A stretch of 64,000 bases of DNA from a bacterium (GTDB lineage Bacteria; Vulcanimicrobiota; Vulcanimicrobiia; Vulcanimicrobiales; Vulcanimicrobiaceae), in NCBI GenBank assembly GCA_021778415.1, contig JAJYCL010000002.1:1-64000 (forward strand). The letters run 5' to 3'. The notes below the pieces were generated by a model. That model was not told where the DNA came from. It searched no databases and saw only the letters and a program-made list of their open reading frames with translations. Positions 8,029-16,618 of the stretch are shown here, piece by piece; the first letter of the stretch is position 1; each line of letters begins with the position of its first letter. Made by a program: the position numbers and the translations under genes.

Positions 8029-8726
8029 GCAGCAACCTCACCGCGGCGGACGTCGGAAATAATCGCCCCATCGCGAAACGTAATGATGCGCTTGGCAAAG
8101 GCTGCAACGTCGGCTTCGTGGGTGACGAGCAAGATCGTTATTCCATGCTCATTATTGAGCGTGGTAAACAACTCCATGACGTCCTTGGAGGCTTTGGTAT
8201 CGAGCGCACCGGTGGGTTCGTCGGCGAGAATCAGGCCGGGATTGTTGACCATCGCGCGAGCGATGGCGACACGTTGCTGTTGTCCGCCCGACATCTGGTT
8301 TGAATTGTGGTCGCGCAAGTGGGCGATGCCGATCAGTGCCATTTTCTCAAGCGCAATGCGCTCTCGCTGTTGCTCCGGTACGCCAGCATAAATCATCGGG
8401 AGCTCGACATTTTCGAGTGCGCTCGTTCGTGGAAGTAAATTATACGATTGGAAGACGAAGCCTAAACGCCGACTCCGAATATCCGCCCGCTCATCTCCGG
8501 TGAGGCGTATCGCATCGATACCTTCGAAAAAATAGCTTCCCGAGGTGGGCTCGTCGAGCATTCCGATGAGATGCATAAACGTTGATTTGCCGGAACCCGA
8601 TGCGCCCATGACGGCGATGAACTCGCCTGCTTCAATGCGCATACTCACATTCTCTATGCCGACGACATGGTCGTCCCCAAGCTCGTAGAGTTTCGTTAAG
8701 TGCTCAACGACGACGACGTCGCTCAT
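8025..8726 (-). CDS. MacB/LolD-type ABC transporter ATPase
   Basis: 233 residues starting MSDVVVVEHLTKLYELGDD. Walker A is GASGSGKST, the Q loop is FVFQSYNLLPRTSALENVELP, the signature is MSGGQQQRVAIARA, Walker B is LILADEPTGALD and the H loop is LLVTHEAD. The sequence SALENVELPMIYAGVP places it in the MacB/LolD subfamily that powers FtsX-like permeases. The ATG lies one base after the adaptor stop and the gene overlaps the permease by 4 bases. A longer in-frame start inside the adaptor gene was rejected. Confidence 0.95.
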   Translation of the reverse strand: MSDVVVVEHLTKLYELGDDHVVGIENVSMRIEAGEFIAVMGASGSGKSTFMHLIGMLDEPTSGSYFFEGIDAIRLTGDERADIRSRRLGFVFQSYNLLPRTSALENVELPMIYAGVPEQQRERIALEKMALIGIAHLRDHNSNQMSGGQQQRVAIARAMVNNPGLILADEPTGALDTKASKDVMELFTTLNNEHGITILLVTHEADVAAFAKRIITFRDGAIISDVRRGEVAA

Positions 8727-8727
8727 C

Positions 8728-10200
8728 TTAGTGAATCGGCCTTCCAAGCGACGTTGGGCCGGTTGACATTGCCGGGCGGCTCGATCGCGTTCCGTTTTGC
8801 GAGGAATCGCTGATGACAACGGCATCGCCGACATTGAGCGTCCCCGAGAGCGGCGTAACGGCAGCTTGCGTGCCGCTGATGAGATCGACGCGAACGCGAA
8901 TTGCGTGGATCTTTGAGCCGCTTCGCACGAAGATCATTCCGGTTGCGCCGGGGAGGGCGCTCACGCCAACGCCAGGCGCCGTCTGCCCCCACGGCGATGC
9001 TGTTAGGCCGGTTGTCGATGGCTTGGGAGTGCTGCTCTTGCGCGGACCCGTTCGCGGCACGGCAGATGCCGGGCGCCAGGAGAGGGCTTGCGTTGGAACG
9101 ATCAACGCTTTCTGCGCAATGGCAACGTTGATCGTTGCATTTGCCGTCATGCCGGGAAGCAATTCCGTCTTTGGATTATCGACAAGCGTGACGACATCGT
9201 AGGTGACGACATTACTGACTGTCGTGGGGTTGACGCGGACTTGGCTCACCACGCCATGAAAGACCTTACTGGGATAGGCGAGCACGGTGAAATCAACTCC
9301 GTTGCCGACGCGCACGTTTCCGATGTCCGATTCGCCAACGGCAATATCGACTTGCATTTTGCGTAGATTCTGGGCGATGGTAAAAAGCGTTGGCGTTTGA
9401 AAACTTGCAGCGACGGTCTGCCCGACCGAAACATTGCGCGCCACAACCGTTCCGTCGACCGGTGAAGTGATAATCGTATGATCCAAGTTGTAGGCTACCT
9501 GCGCTACTTGGGCTCGTGAGACGGCGATAGCCGCATTTTGCGACTGTGCGGTAAATTGCGAGCCTGTGGCCTGCGCGCTACTTTGTGCGGTACTTGCCTT
9601 TGCCTGATTGAGAGCTGCTTGGGCTGCAGCGACAGCACTTTGCGCCGCGACGACGGCCGAGGCATCCGCATCATAGATATTTTGCGCGAGGTAGCCTTGC
9701 ACCAGCAGCGCGTGATCTCGCGAAAGCGTCGCTTGGGCGAGGGTGTAGGCACTTTGTGCTTTACTCACATTGGACTGTGCCGTTTGAATGCCGGCTTGCG
9801 CGACGGCCACCCCGGATTGTGCGCCCGAGGCATTTGCCGCTTGGGCTTGCGCTTGCGCTTGCGTGACAGCCAACGTTGCATTGGCTTGATCGAGTTGCGC
9901 TTGCAACTGTGACGGATCGATGCGAGCGAGTATTTCGCCTTTCTTTACTTTGCTATTGTAATCAACGTAAATTTCCGCGATCGTTCCCGATGACTGCGAT
10001 CCGATTGTGATCGTATTTTGCGGATTGACGGTGCCCGATGCCGTGACCGACTGGATTAAATTTTGGCGAACAACCGGTTGTGTTAGGTAGGTCATTTCCG
10101 TGCGGGTGCGCAGTGTCGCCAGCGAAACGATGATGATGGCGATCAGCGCAATCAGGAGAAGAAGTGCAACGACGCGGTGCTGCATGACCCAATTCCACAT
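8728..10200 (-). CDS. MacA/HlyD-type periplasmic adaptor
   Basis: About 490 residues. A single N-terminal membrane helix (VVALLLLIALIAIIIVSLA) is followed by a lipoyl-like half (NTITIGSQSSGTIAEIYVDYNSKVKKGEILARID), a long Ala/Gln-rich coiled hairpin (about residues 95-220) that docks on an outer-membrane channel, the second lipoyl half (ITSPVDGTVVARNVSVGQTV), then beta-barrel domains and a Ser/Pro/Thr-rich insert near residue 385. It joins the ABC pair to an outer-membrane exit duct. The start is uncertain: the ATG of MWNWVMQHR was chosen. Another ATG at 10269 sits 8 bases after a TATACT and could be a leaderless start. Confidence 0.9.
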   Translation of the reverse strand: MWNWVMQHRVVALLLLIALIAIIIVSLATLRTRTEMTYLTQPVVRQNLIQSVTASGTVNPQNTITIGSQSSGTIAEIYVDYNSKVKKGEILARIDPSQLQAQLDQANATLAVTQAQAQAQAANASGAQSGVAVAQAGIQTAQSNVSKAQSAYTLAQATLSRDHALLVQGYLAQNIYDADASAVVAAQSAVAAAQAALNQAKASTAQSSAQATGSQFTAQSQNAAIAVSRAQVAQVAYNLDHTIITSPVDGTVVARNVSVGQTVAASFQTPTLFTIAQNLRKMQVDIAVGESDIGNVRVGNGVDFTVLAYPSKVFHGVVSQVRVNPTTVSNVVTYDVVTLVDNPKTELLPGMTANATINVAIAQKALIVPTQALSWRPASAVPRTGPRKSSTPKPSTTGLTASPWGQTAPGVGVSALPGATGMIFVRSGSKIHAIRVRVDLISGTQAAVTPLSGTLNVGDAVVISDSSQNGTRSSRPAMSTGPTSLGRPIH

Positions 10201-10420
10201 ACCCGAAAAACTCAAGAGTGATTTTGATCGTGCGTTTGCACTTGCCGGAACACTGATTCTGCCTTGCATATCGGCCCAGTATACCCATAAATGCTGAGAA
10301 ACTCTGAGGAACATCTTAAGCGTTCCTGAGAATGGTGAATTCGCCCTAGCGTAGGCACGTTTCTCCCTGATGTTCCGTTAGGCTCTAATAGGAAGCGTTC
10401 TACAATAAGGTTGGCAGAGC

Positions 10421-10861
10421 ATGAATACTCTTCGTATCGCGATGATCGCGGCACTCCTCGGAATCACCGGCTGCAGCGGAAGTAGCGTCGGATCGATACT
10501 CGGCGGAATCGGCGGGCTCGTAACCTGTAACCCTGGAACCCAAGTGCAATTAGCGCGTCCGTCGCAAGGGCAAACCGGTGCCGGAGCATTGACGTCAATC
10601 GAAATCGTGGCAAACGGTAACACCAGCACCTTGGGGACGAACTATCAGAGTTGGCAGTTGCAGGTTCAGGCGAATTTCGGAAACACGATAACCGGAAGTG
10701 CGCTCACCCTCGTCCCCGATCCAAGCGGTCCGCATCCGTATGCCTCAGATTTCTTTTATTCGTCGTCATTTCCGGCATTGCAAACCGGGCAGAGCTATAC
10801 CGTCTATCTCACGCAAAATGGGCTCTGTCAGCCGCTTAACATCGGGAGTTTCTCGAACTAA
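10421..10861 (+). CDS. Putative lipoprotein
   Basis: 146 residues with the lipoprotein signal MNTLRIAMIAALLGITGCSGSS (lipobox ITGC). A glycine-rich linker follows, then a beta-rich domain (SIEIVANGNTSTLGTNYQSWQLQVQ, TYTVYLTQNGLC). Two cysteines in the mature part (TCNPG and GLCQP) may form a disulfide. I do not recognise the family. It is divergent from the adaptor gene, with about 220 bases between the two chosen starts for promoters, and its stop overlaps the stop of the VIT transporter on the other strand. Confidence 0.65.
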   Translation: MNTLRIAMIAALLGITGCSGSSVGSILGGIGGLVTCNPGTQVQLARPSQGQTGAGALTSIEIVANGNTSTLGTNYQSWQLQVQANFGNTITGSALTLVPDPSGPHPYASDFFYSSSFPALQTGQSYTVYLTQNGLCQPLNIGSFSN

Positions 10862-11562
10862 AGGTGCGCGACGAAGCGTGCAAGCCAGAAGGCGACTCCG
10901 GAAGCAACGCCACCGATAAGCATGGTTTGAAACGCAGATTTTATCGGCGATGATCCGGTGAGCGAACCCTTGACGGCTCCGAAAATCAGGAGCGCAATCA
11001 TCGTGACGATGGCCGAGACAATCAATGCGCGACTTGCATTAGGAACGGCCATGTAGGGAATAAGTGGCACCAAACCGCCGACGATGTAGGATGTGCCGAT
11101 CGTCAGGCCGCTGGTGAGTGCGCGTTTGGGATCCGGCACCTCCAGCCCAAGTTCAAGTTTCATCATAAAATCGACCCAACGGTCACGATCTTTGGTAATG
11201 GCCCGGGTTGCGGCATCCAAGGTGGCATCGGCCATGCCAAACGATTCGAGAATCGACCGCACTTCGTGCCGCTCTGCATCCGGAATATCGCGAACTTCAT
11301 CGTGCTCTCGCTGGAGTTCGCTCTTGTAATGTTCGGCATCCGTTCGCGCTGCTAAATATCCGCCGAGGGCCATGGCGATCGCGCCAGCGGCCACCTCGGC
11401 GACGCCCGCCGTGACAACGATACGCGAGGAAGCGATGGCGCCTGATATACCGGCTGCGAGCGCAAACGGGACGGTGAGACCGTCGGACATACCGATAACG
11501 ACATCGCGAACGATTGCCGATGAGGTGAAATGCCCCTCGGCATGCTTAGAAAATACGGGCAC
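10858..11562 (-). CDS. VIT1/CCC1-family membrane transporter
   Basis: 234 residues. The N-terminal half carries the VIT signature (IVRDVVIGMSDGLTVPFALAAGISGA, then VAAGAIAMALGGYLAARTDAEHY) and the C-terminal half three helices (GTSYIVGGLVPLIPY and so on). A central acidic and charged region (about residues 75-140: HDEVRDIPDAERHEV, AITKDRDRWVDFMMKLELG) corresponds to the cytosolic metal-binding domain of vacuolar iron transporters. It likely moves Fe2+ or Mn2+ out of the cytosol. The GTG start has GGAGGAT upstream. A neighbouring conserved metal regulator was not seen. Confidence 0.9.
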   Translation of the reverse strand: MPVFSKHAEGHFTSSAIVRDVVIGMSDGLTVPFALAAGISGAIASSRIVVTAGVAEVAAGAIAMALGGYLAARTDAEHYKSELQREHDEVRDIPDAERHEVRSILESFGMADATLDAATRAITKDRDRWVDFMMKLELGLEVPDPKRALTSGLTIGTSYIVGGLVPLIPYMAVPNASRALIVSAIVTMIALLIFGAVKGSLTGSSPIKSAFQTMLIGGVASGVAFWLARFVAHL

Positions 11563-11672
11563 AAGCAGATCCTCCGTACAAGCCTTACGCTTGAATAGTC
11601 GCTAGTGTGGGTACCATTCCTTACGGCACCTAAAAACGTCGAATTCTCGGCGGGGTAGCCGTAGGAGTAGGT

Positions 11673-11831
11673 ATGGCTGGCTTTTTATGGGCGATCATCG
11701 TTATTTTCTTCGTTCTCTGGCTCATTGGTTTTGCCGTTCACATCGGTGGCGGCCTTATTCACTTGTTGCTGGTGATTGCGCTCATCCTTCTCGTCTTTAA
11801 TCTTATTACGGGTCGAGGAGCGCGCATTTAG
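11673..11831 (+). CDS. Lmo0937-type small membrane protein
   Basis: A 52-residue protein of two hydrophobic segments (FLWAIIVIFFVLWLIGFAVH and LIHLLLVIALILLVFNLI) ending in TGRGARI. It has the length and pattern of the lmo0937-family (DUF5670) stress-associated membrane peptides, with the typical glycine-rich turn HIGGG between the helices. AGGAG lies 7 bases before the ATG. It is followed 12 bases later by a DUF1003 gene and they probably share a transcript. Confidence 0.75.
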   Translation: MAGFLWAIIVIFFVLWLIGFAVHIGGGLIHLLLVIALILLVFNLITGRGARI

Positions 11832-11843
11832 CCTCGCCGCCAT

Positions 11844-12377
11844 ATGAACGACAACGATCTTCCGCCGCACATTGAGGAGTCGCTGCAAGCGGTTGCCGAA
11901 CTCCATGCCAAGCAAAGCGCCGACGCAACACGATTTCAGCGAACTGTCGCGCTTATTACGGAATCGATCGGGCGCCCGCGATTTCTCGTCGTGCTCTCAC
12001 TCGTGCTCATGGCATGGATTGGAGTGAGTCTTGTTTCGGGATTGCGTGGGGGGCGCGCTTTTGATCCGCCGCCGTTCACGTGGCTGCAATTCTGCATTTC
12101 TCTCGTCGTTTTGTATATGACGGTATTCATTCTTTCGGCCCAGCAGCGCGACGATCTCAAATCAGGTCATCGGGAACGTCTGGCGCTTGAACTTGCCATT
12201 CTGAACGATCAAAAATCGGCAAAAATCATCTCGTTACTGGAAGATCTTCGGCGCGATAGCCCGGCCGTGCCCAATCGTGTCGACGAGCAAGCCGAAGCGA
12301 TGTCGACACCGGCAAACCCGAGTGCCGTGCTTGAGGCAATCCAAGAATCGGCGAGTGTTTCAGAACCTTCGAATTAG
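11844..12377 (+). CDS. DUF1003 membrane protein
   Basis: 177 residues of the DUF1003 family. Residues 30-50 hold the conserved ATRFQRTVALITESIGRP, then two helices (FLVVLSLVLMAWIGVSL and FCISLVVLYMTVFILSAQQR), with the conserved FDPPPFTWLQF between them. The conserved QQRDDLKSGHRERLALELAI follows the second helix. A Ser/Pro/Ala-rich tail of about 40 residues has no recognised motif. Family function is unknown, though it often occurs near ion or stress genes. The stop overlaps the GNAT stop on the other strand by 4 bases. Confidence 0.88.
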   Translation: MNDNDLPPHIEESLQAVAELHAKQSADATRFQRTVALITESIGRPRFLVVLSLVLMAWIGVSLVSGLRGGRAFDPPPFTWLQFCISLVVLYMTVFILSAQQRDDLKSGHRERLALELAILNDQKSAKIISLLEDLRRDSPAVPNRVDEQAEAMSTPANPSAVLEAIQESASVSEPSN

Positions 12378-12916
12378 ATGGAATCTACTTCCGATGCCAG
12401 CTTCGCATAGAGAATTGCATCAAAGATGATGCCGTCGCGATCGATGTAGCGTTCTTTGAGTAGCGCTTCTTTGGTAAACCCGCATTTTTCAAGGACTCGC
12501 ATGGATGCGACGTTGATTGAAAAGACGTGCGCTTCTAACCGGCGCAGGCCGCGTTCACGCAAGGCCACGCGCGCGAACACTCGGGCGGCTTGCGTCATGA
12601 TTCCGCGGCCCCAATACGGCGGGGCAAGCCAGTAACCGAACTCCGCAACGCCGAGAATTTCCCCGGCATGCGGTGTGACGCCCAAGCCGCCAGCGACGGC
12701 TCCGTCGACCTCGATGAGAAAATGATTGCGCGGTTCATCGTTCATGGTATGGCGAATGAACGTTTCGGCATCGGCAAGGGCGTACGGATACGGGAAGCGT
12801 GCAGACATCCACTGTGAAATCCGACGATCGTTGGCAATGTGCGCGAGCTCTGCGCAATCGTCCAATGAGTATGGTCGAAGCGAAAACCCGTGTGCGTTGT
12901 TCGGCACATCGATCAT
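12374..12916 (-). CDS. GNAT N-acetyltransferase, RimJ/RimL-like
   Basis: 180 residues beginning MIDVPNNAHGFSLRPYSLDDC. The acetyl-CoA loop is YWGRGIMTQAARVFAR in the Q/RxxGxG/A position, preceded by EFGYWLAPP and followed by RRLEAHVFSINVASMRVLEKCGFTKEAL, the standard pattern of the RimJ/RimL branch, which acetylates N-terminal or small-molecule amines. The substrate is unknown. The ATG overlaps the preceding DUF190 stop by 4 bases, so it is the last gene of the Nudix-esterase-monooxygenase operon. Confidence 0.88.
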   Translation of the reverse strand: MIDVPNNAHGFSLRPYSLDDCAELAHIANDRRISQWMSARFPYPYALADAETFIRHTMNDEPRNHFLIEVDGAVAGGLGVTPHAGEILGVAEFGYWLAPPYWGRGIMTQAARVFARVALRERGLRRLEAHVFSINVASMRVLEKCGFTKEALLKERYIDRDGIIFDAILYAKLASEVDSI

Positions 12917-13239
12917 ACGAGAGGCGCGTGAATCTCGACGGGTTCGACGGTGATGAGGCCGCTGCACATCATGCTGTGAAGGTCATCCAATAAGGGCGTG
13001 AGACGACCCGCTTCGTCGATACTTTCGATGACCAAAGTAAGCGACGATGTGGCATCGATTGCGCGCTCGTCTCGTAAAATGCCCGACGCACCAAAACCTT
13101 CAATGCTTCGGCAAACCGTCGCTCCGGCGATTCCCTTCGATTGAAGATACTCAATGAGACAGGAGTACGTGGGTTTGCCTTCGTGCATATCGCGTTCGTT
13201 CACGGCGACGCGAAGTCGAAGAAGCTGCGTTGCGCTCAT
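12913..13239 (-). CDS. DUF190 protein, copy 2
   Basis: 108 residues of the DUF190 family, a PII-like ferredoxin fold: LLRLRVAVNERDMHEGKPTYSCLIEYLQSKGIAGATVCRSIEGFG, then LTLVIESIDEAGRLTPLLDDLHSMMCSGLITVEPVEI. The GxPxYxxLIEYLxxxGIAGATVxRGxxGFG pattern is almost complete. Family members are often next to the fluoride channel gene crcB, but none is seen here. The gene is joined by ATGA overlaps to another DUF190 gene before it and to GNAT after it. Confidence 0.9.
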   Translation of the reverse strand: MSATQLLRLRVAVNERDMHEGKPTYSCLIEYLQSKGIAGATVCRSIEGFGASGILRDERAIDATSSLTLVIESIDEAGRLTPLLDDLHSMMCSGLITVEPVEIHAPLV

Positions 13240-13571
13240 CGCGAAACCTGAAGAAAGCGTACGGGCGAGAGCGTTATCAGCCCTTTGTTCATCATCTCGC
13301 GAAGTTGATCGAGTAGCGGCAGAAGAAGTGCTTCCTCGCCCACGGTTTCGATAACGATTGGAAGATTCGGCCGCCAGGCAAATGGTGTTGCCGCATGGAG
13401 CGTGTGATGTGTGCCAAAACCCTCAAGCCCGCGAAACGCAGTTACGCCCGCGACACCATGGTTTTTTAGAAACATGATAAGGGCGACGTGCGACGGCTCA
13501 TCGCCAATCCGGTCGTCCTCGTCGACAAAAATGCGTACGGTTATACCGTCGGTAAAAGTGTTTGCGCTCAT
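13236..13571 (-). CDS. DUF190 protein, copy 1
   Basis: 111 residues, paralogous to the next gene: TVRIFVDEDDRIGDEPSHVALIMFLKNHGVAGVTAFRGLEGFG and LPIVIETVGEEALLLPLLDQLREMMNKGLITLSPV. It shares the PII-like half-fold, but its first motif differs (GDEPSHVALI instead of GKPTYSCLI). The two copies probably form a heteromeric regulator. It starts 16 bases after the monooxygenase stop. The ATG is preceded by a GGAGAA. Confidence 0.88.
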   Translation of the reverse strand: MSANTFTDGITVRIFVDEDDRIGDEPSHVALIMFLKNHGVAGVTAFRGLEGFGTHHTLHAATPFAWRPNLPIVIETVGEEALLLPLLDQLREMMNKGLITLSPVRFLQVSR

Positions 13572-13587
13572 GGTTTTCTCCAGAGTT

Positions 13588-15057
13588 TTATGGTAGGACG
13601 CGCTTGCTGTAGGCCCCTGCGTGAAAACGTCTCAGGTGATAATCAAACGTGAAGGTGAAGCCGGGCCAGATTGTCACATTGCGGCCGCGTGCATTGAGAT
13701 ACCAACTGTTGCATCCCGATTGCCACACCGTTCGGGGCAGTGATCGCGCAAGCGCAGCGTTAAATGCCGCTTGAGCCTCGGGATGAAGATCAATCTCACA
13801 AAGCCCTTCGCGCCTCATGGTGCGCAGGGCATCGATGCAATAGCGGATCTGCGCCTCGGCCATGAGGACAACGGAATTGTGCCCAAGACCGCTGTTTGGG
13901 CCGAGCAACAAAAAGAGATTCGGAAAACCGGCCACGGAAGTCCCGTAGTAGGCCTCCATCCCGCCTTCCCACGCCTGCGATAAGGTCAAACCGTCGCGCC
14001 CGACGATCTCAATCGGGAGTGCATTATCGGCGACATGAAATCCGGTGCTGAAAATGAGGATGTCGAGTGGAACGCGCAGTCCGTTTTCGGTGAGAACGCC
14101 GTCGGAATCGAGGCTTGCTATTGGATCGGTTATGAGACGCACATGTGGTTCGGCAAGTGCCGGGTAGTAGTCGCTAGCGAAAATAATTCGTTTGCAGCCG
14201 AGACGATAGTCGGGAGTGAGGGCCTCTCGCAACAAAGGATCGGCAATGTGTTTTTGAAGGTGGCGTTTTGCCAAGCGTTCGAGCAGTCGTAACAGGCGCG
14301 GATACTTCGTGAACCCGAAAGCCAGTGATTCTGCAATGGAATAATAGAAACCGCGTTCGAGCCGCGCAAAACCGGGGACCGATCGTCGCAACCATCGCTC
14401 GATGCGCGAAATCGGACGGTCCGGTTTCGGCAGTATCCACGGGGGCGTACGTTGGAAGACGGCGAGGGAAGCTACCTTTGCAGCTAGGTGCGGAATGCAT
14501 TGGGCTGCACTTGCGCCCGTGCCGATAATGCCAACGCGCTTTCCGGTTACGTCGATGTCGTGGTTCCAGCGCGCCGTGTGAAAGCACTCGCCGGTGAATG
14601 ATTCCATTCCTGGTAGCGTCGGAAACGACGGTTGGCTAAATGGACCGATTGCACCGATGAGCACGCGCGCACGTATCGGCTCGGTACCGCACGTGAGATT
14701 CCATTCCATCTGCGTTTCGTCGTAGCGTGCCGTCGTGACGGTCGTCTTGAGTCTGAGGTGACTCCCGAGATCAAATGTGTCGCAACATGTTTGCAGATAC
14801 GCGTGTATTTCTGCTTGGCCGGGATAGGCCCGCGTCCAATTCGGATTGAGTGCGAATGAAAAGGAATAGACGACCGATGGAACATCGCACGCACAGCCGG
14901 GATAGGTATTTTCCCACCACGTTCCGCCTATGGAATCATTGCGTTCGATGAGCAGAAAATTATCGATGCCGGCGCGTTTGAGCGCGATTGCCATGCCGAT
15001 GCCGCTAAATCCGGCACCGATGATCGCGACATCGTAGAGATGGCTCGCTGCTTTCAC
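13588..15057 (-). CDS. Baeyer-Villiger-type flavin monooxygenase
   Basis: 489 residues. An N-terminal FAD site (VAIIGAGFSGIGMAIALK, then LLIERNDSIGGTWWENTYPGC) and an NADPH site (VGIIGTGASAAQCIPHLA) flank the Baeyer-Villiger fingerprint FTGECFHTARWNHD (FxGxxxHxxxW). These enzymes insert one oxygen into a ketone to give an ester or lactone, though some act on sulfides or amines. The preceding gene is an esterase and overlaps it by 4 bases (ATGA), which suggests ketone oxidation followed by ester hydrolysis. The real substrate is unknown. The C-terminus (NSWYLNARGRNVTIWPGFT) is typical of the family. Confidence 0.92.
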   Translation of the reverse strand: MKAASHLYDVAIIGAGFSGIGMAIALKRAGIDNFLLIERNDSIGGTWWENTYPGCACDVPSVVYSFSFALNPNWTRAYPGQAEIHAYLQTCCDTFDLGSHLRLKTTVTTARYDETQMEWNLTCGTEPIRARVLIGAIGPFSQPSFPTLPGMESFTGECFHTARWNHDIDVTGKRVGIIGTGASAAQCIPHLAAKVASLAVFQRTPPWILPKPDRPISRIERWLRRSVPGFARLERGFYYSIAESLAFGFTKYPRLLRLLERLAKRHLQKHIADPLLREALTPDYRLGCKRIIFASDYYPALAEPHVRLITDPIASLDSDGVLTENGLRVPLDILIFSTGFHVADNALPIEIVGRDGLTLSQAWEGGMEAYYGTSVAGFPNLFLLLGPNSGLGHNSVVLMAEAQIRYCIDALRTMRREGLCEIDLHPEAQAAFNAALARSLPRTVWQSGCNSWYLNARGRNVTIWPGFTFTFDYHLRRFHAGAYSKRVLP

Positions 15058-15995
15058 GAGCCAGGCGTAAGATCGGCAACGGTTTGCCGAACGGCATCGA
15101 GCAGCGCTTGCCGCGCCGACGGAACGATTCCGGCCATATTCACAAAACCGTGCGAGAGGGTGGGATGCAAGTCATAGCGCACGCGTACTCCGGCATCTCG
15201 CAATCGTGACGCAAGCATGGCACCCTCATCCAATAATGGATCATACCCGGCAGCTGAAATCATCGTCGGCGGAAAATCGGCGAGATTGTGAGCATCGATG
15301 AGCGTGACTCGCAGCGACCGTAAATCCTCGGCATCACGAAAATAGTGTTGTGCAAACCAGGTGATCATCTCGGGCGTGAGCGGAACTCCGCTGGAAAATT
15401 TTGCACGCGAGGGGCCGCGCGCGTGACCATCGGCCGAAGGGTAGATGAGCAGTGCTGCTGCCGGTTTGGGTACGTGTTTCTCGCGCCATTGCACGCAGAG
15501 CGATCCCGCCAGACCGCCGCCCGCGCTGTCTCCACCCACGGCAATGCGCTCTTTGTGCATCCCGAGGTCTTCGGCATGCTCGCAAACCCAGGCGTAGATC
15601 GCGAGCGCGTCATCGTGCGCCGCGGGATAGCGATGTTCCGGGCCTAAGCGATAGCTTGCGCTCAAGACGGCGATGCTTCCGCAATGGGCGAGAAATCGGG
15701 TGAGGTGATCGTAACAGTCGATATCACCAATGACCCAACCTCCACCGTGAAAATACAGAAGAAGCCCTTGCTGTTGAGCATTCGGCGGTAAGTACAAACG
15801 AGCGGGAAGATCCGTTCCGTCGGCGCCGGGGATCATGAGATCACGCGTTGGCATCGTTGCTTTCGGACGCAGCCCGAAACGCGCATTCATTTCGCGGTAT
15901 CCCGCCCGTAAACGATCGACGCTGGTATCCGGACGAAATGATTTACCGAGGATGTCGGCGGCAAAAAGTGTCGTTCTGATGCGCCAATCAAGCAT
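15054..15995 (-). CDS. Alpha/beta-hydrolase, hormone-sensitive-lipase-type esterase
   Basis: 313 residues beginning MLDWRIRTTLFAADI. The HSL-family oxyanion motif HGGGWVIGD, the nucleophile GGDSAGGGLAG, the acid in DPLLDEGAMLASRL and the histidine in LSHGFVNM are all present. It hydrolyses esters of short or medium acids. The chosen ATG overlaps the Nudix stop by 8 bases; a start ten codons upstream is possible. It overlaps the monooxygenase gene, so it may cleave the ester made by that enzyme. Confidence 0.93.
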   Translation of the reverse strand: MLDWRIRTTLFAADILGKSFRPDTSVDRLRAGYREMNARFGLRPKATMPTRDLMIPGADGTDLPARLYLPPNAQQQGLLLYFHGGGWVIGDIDCYDHLTRFLAHCGSIAVLSASYRLGPEHRYPAAHDDALAIYAWVCEHAEDLGMHKERIAVGGDSAGGGLAGSLCVQWREKHVPKPAAALLIYPSADGHARGPSRAKFSSGVPLTPEMITWFAQHYFRDAEDLRSLRVTLIDAHNLADFPPTMISAAGYDPLLDEGAMLASRLRDAGVRVRYDLHPTLSHGFVNMAGIVPSARQALLDAVRQTVADLTPGS

Positions 15996-16524
15996 GGTGC
16001 AGCATTGCTTCGACGGTGCGGGCAAGTTCGCCGTCTTTCCAGCGTCCTACAAACGATGCCAAAATGAGGCCGGTCAGGCCCCAAATATGGTGATCGCCGA
16101 AATCGAGGATGGGTGTTGGAATCGAAAGACCGGCATATTCGGTGAGCCCGTCCCGAAGTTCCGTCAGTACGGTGTGGAGTGGAACGGTGAAAACGCCGAC
16201 CGTCTCACTACCATCGATGACAAGTGGCGTTTGTTCGTAGACGGCGACGAACGGAGTCACGACATAGCGATTGATACGCGCGCGAATATCGGGAAGCTGT
16301 GCAATGATCGTGACGAGTTCCGGTGCTACTCCGACTTCCTCGTGCATTTCGCGAAGTGCCGTTGCACGAAGATCGCCTGCGTCGATATCATCCATGCCGC
16401 CACCCGGGAGACCAATTTGGCCCGCATGGGAGCGCATCTCTTCGGAGCGTTGAATGAAGATGATTCCATGCGGAGCGCGTTGCGCAATCGCAATCATCAC
16501 CGCCGCCGGACGCCGAGCATTCAT
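15988..16524 (-). CDS. Nudix hydrolase, CoA-pyrophosphatase-like
   Basis: 178 residues with a Nudix box GGGMDDIDAGDLRATALREMHEEVGV (first 20 residues GGGMDDIDAGDLRATALREM), in which a one- or two-residue longer loop is present, plus the upstream RSEEMRSHAGQIGLPGG stretch seen in NudL/CoA-pyrophosphatases. Members cleave CoA to 3',5'-ADP and phosphopantetheine; other dinucleoside or nucleotide-derived substrates are possible. It is the first gene of an operon with esterase, monooxygenase, two DUF190 genes and GNAT. Confidence 0.85.
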   Translation of the reverse strand: MNARRPAAVMIAIAQRAPHGIIFIQRSEEMRSHAGQIGLPGGGMDDIDAGDLRATALREMHEEVGVAPELVTIIAQLPDIRARINRYVVTPFVAVYEQTPLVIDGSETVGVFTVPLHTVLTELRDGLTEYAGLSIPTPILDFGDHHIWGLTGLILASFVGRWKDGELARTVEAMLHHA

Positions 16525-16618
16525 CCCTGTCTCTTTCGCGTTGCAAGCGTGATCATCCGTTTGGATGAAAATGCGAGTTCACCGAAGGACAACGCAATCG
16601 GTAGAAAAGTTGGCCGGT

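Noticed and set aside
9500-9910. Repetitive GCTTGCGC-like stretch
   Set aside because: It codes for the Ala/Gln coiled hairpin of the adaptor protein; no separate repeat array.
10269-10290. TATACT before an ATG as a leaderless start of the adaptor gene
   Set aside because: Possible, but no convincing -35 element; the ATG at 10200 leaves a normal N-terminus.
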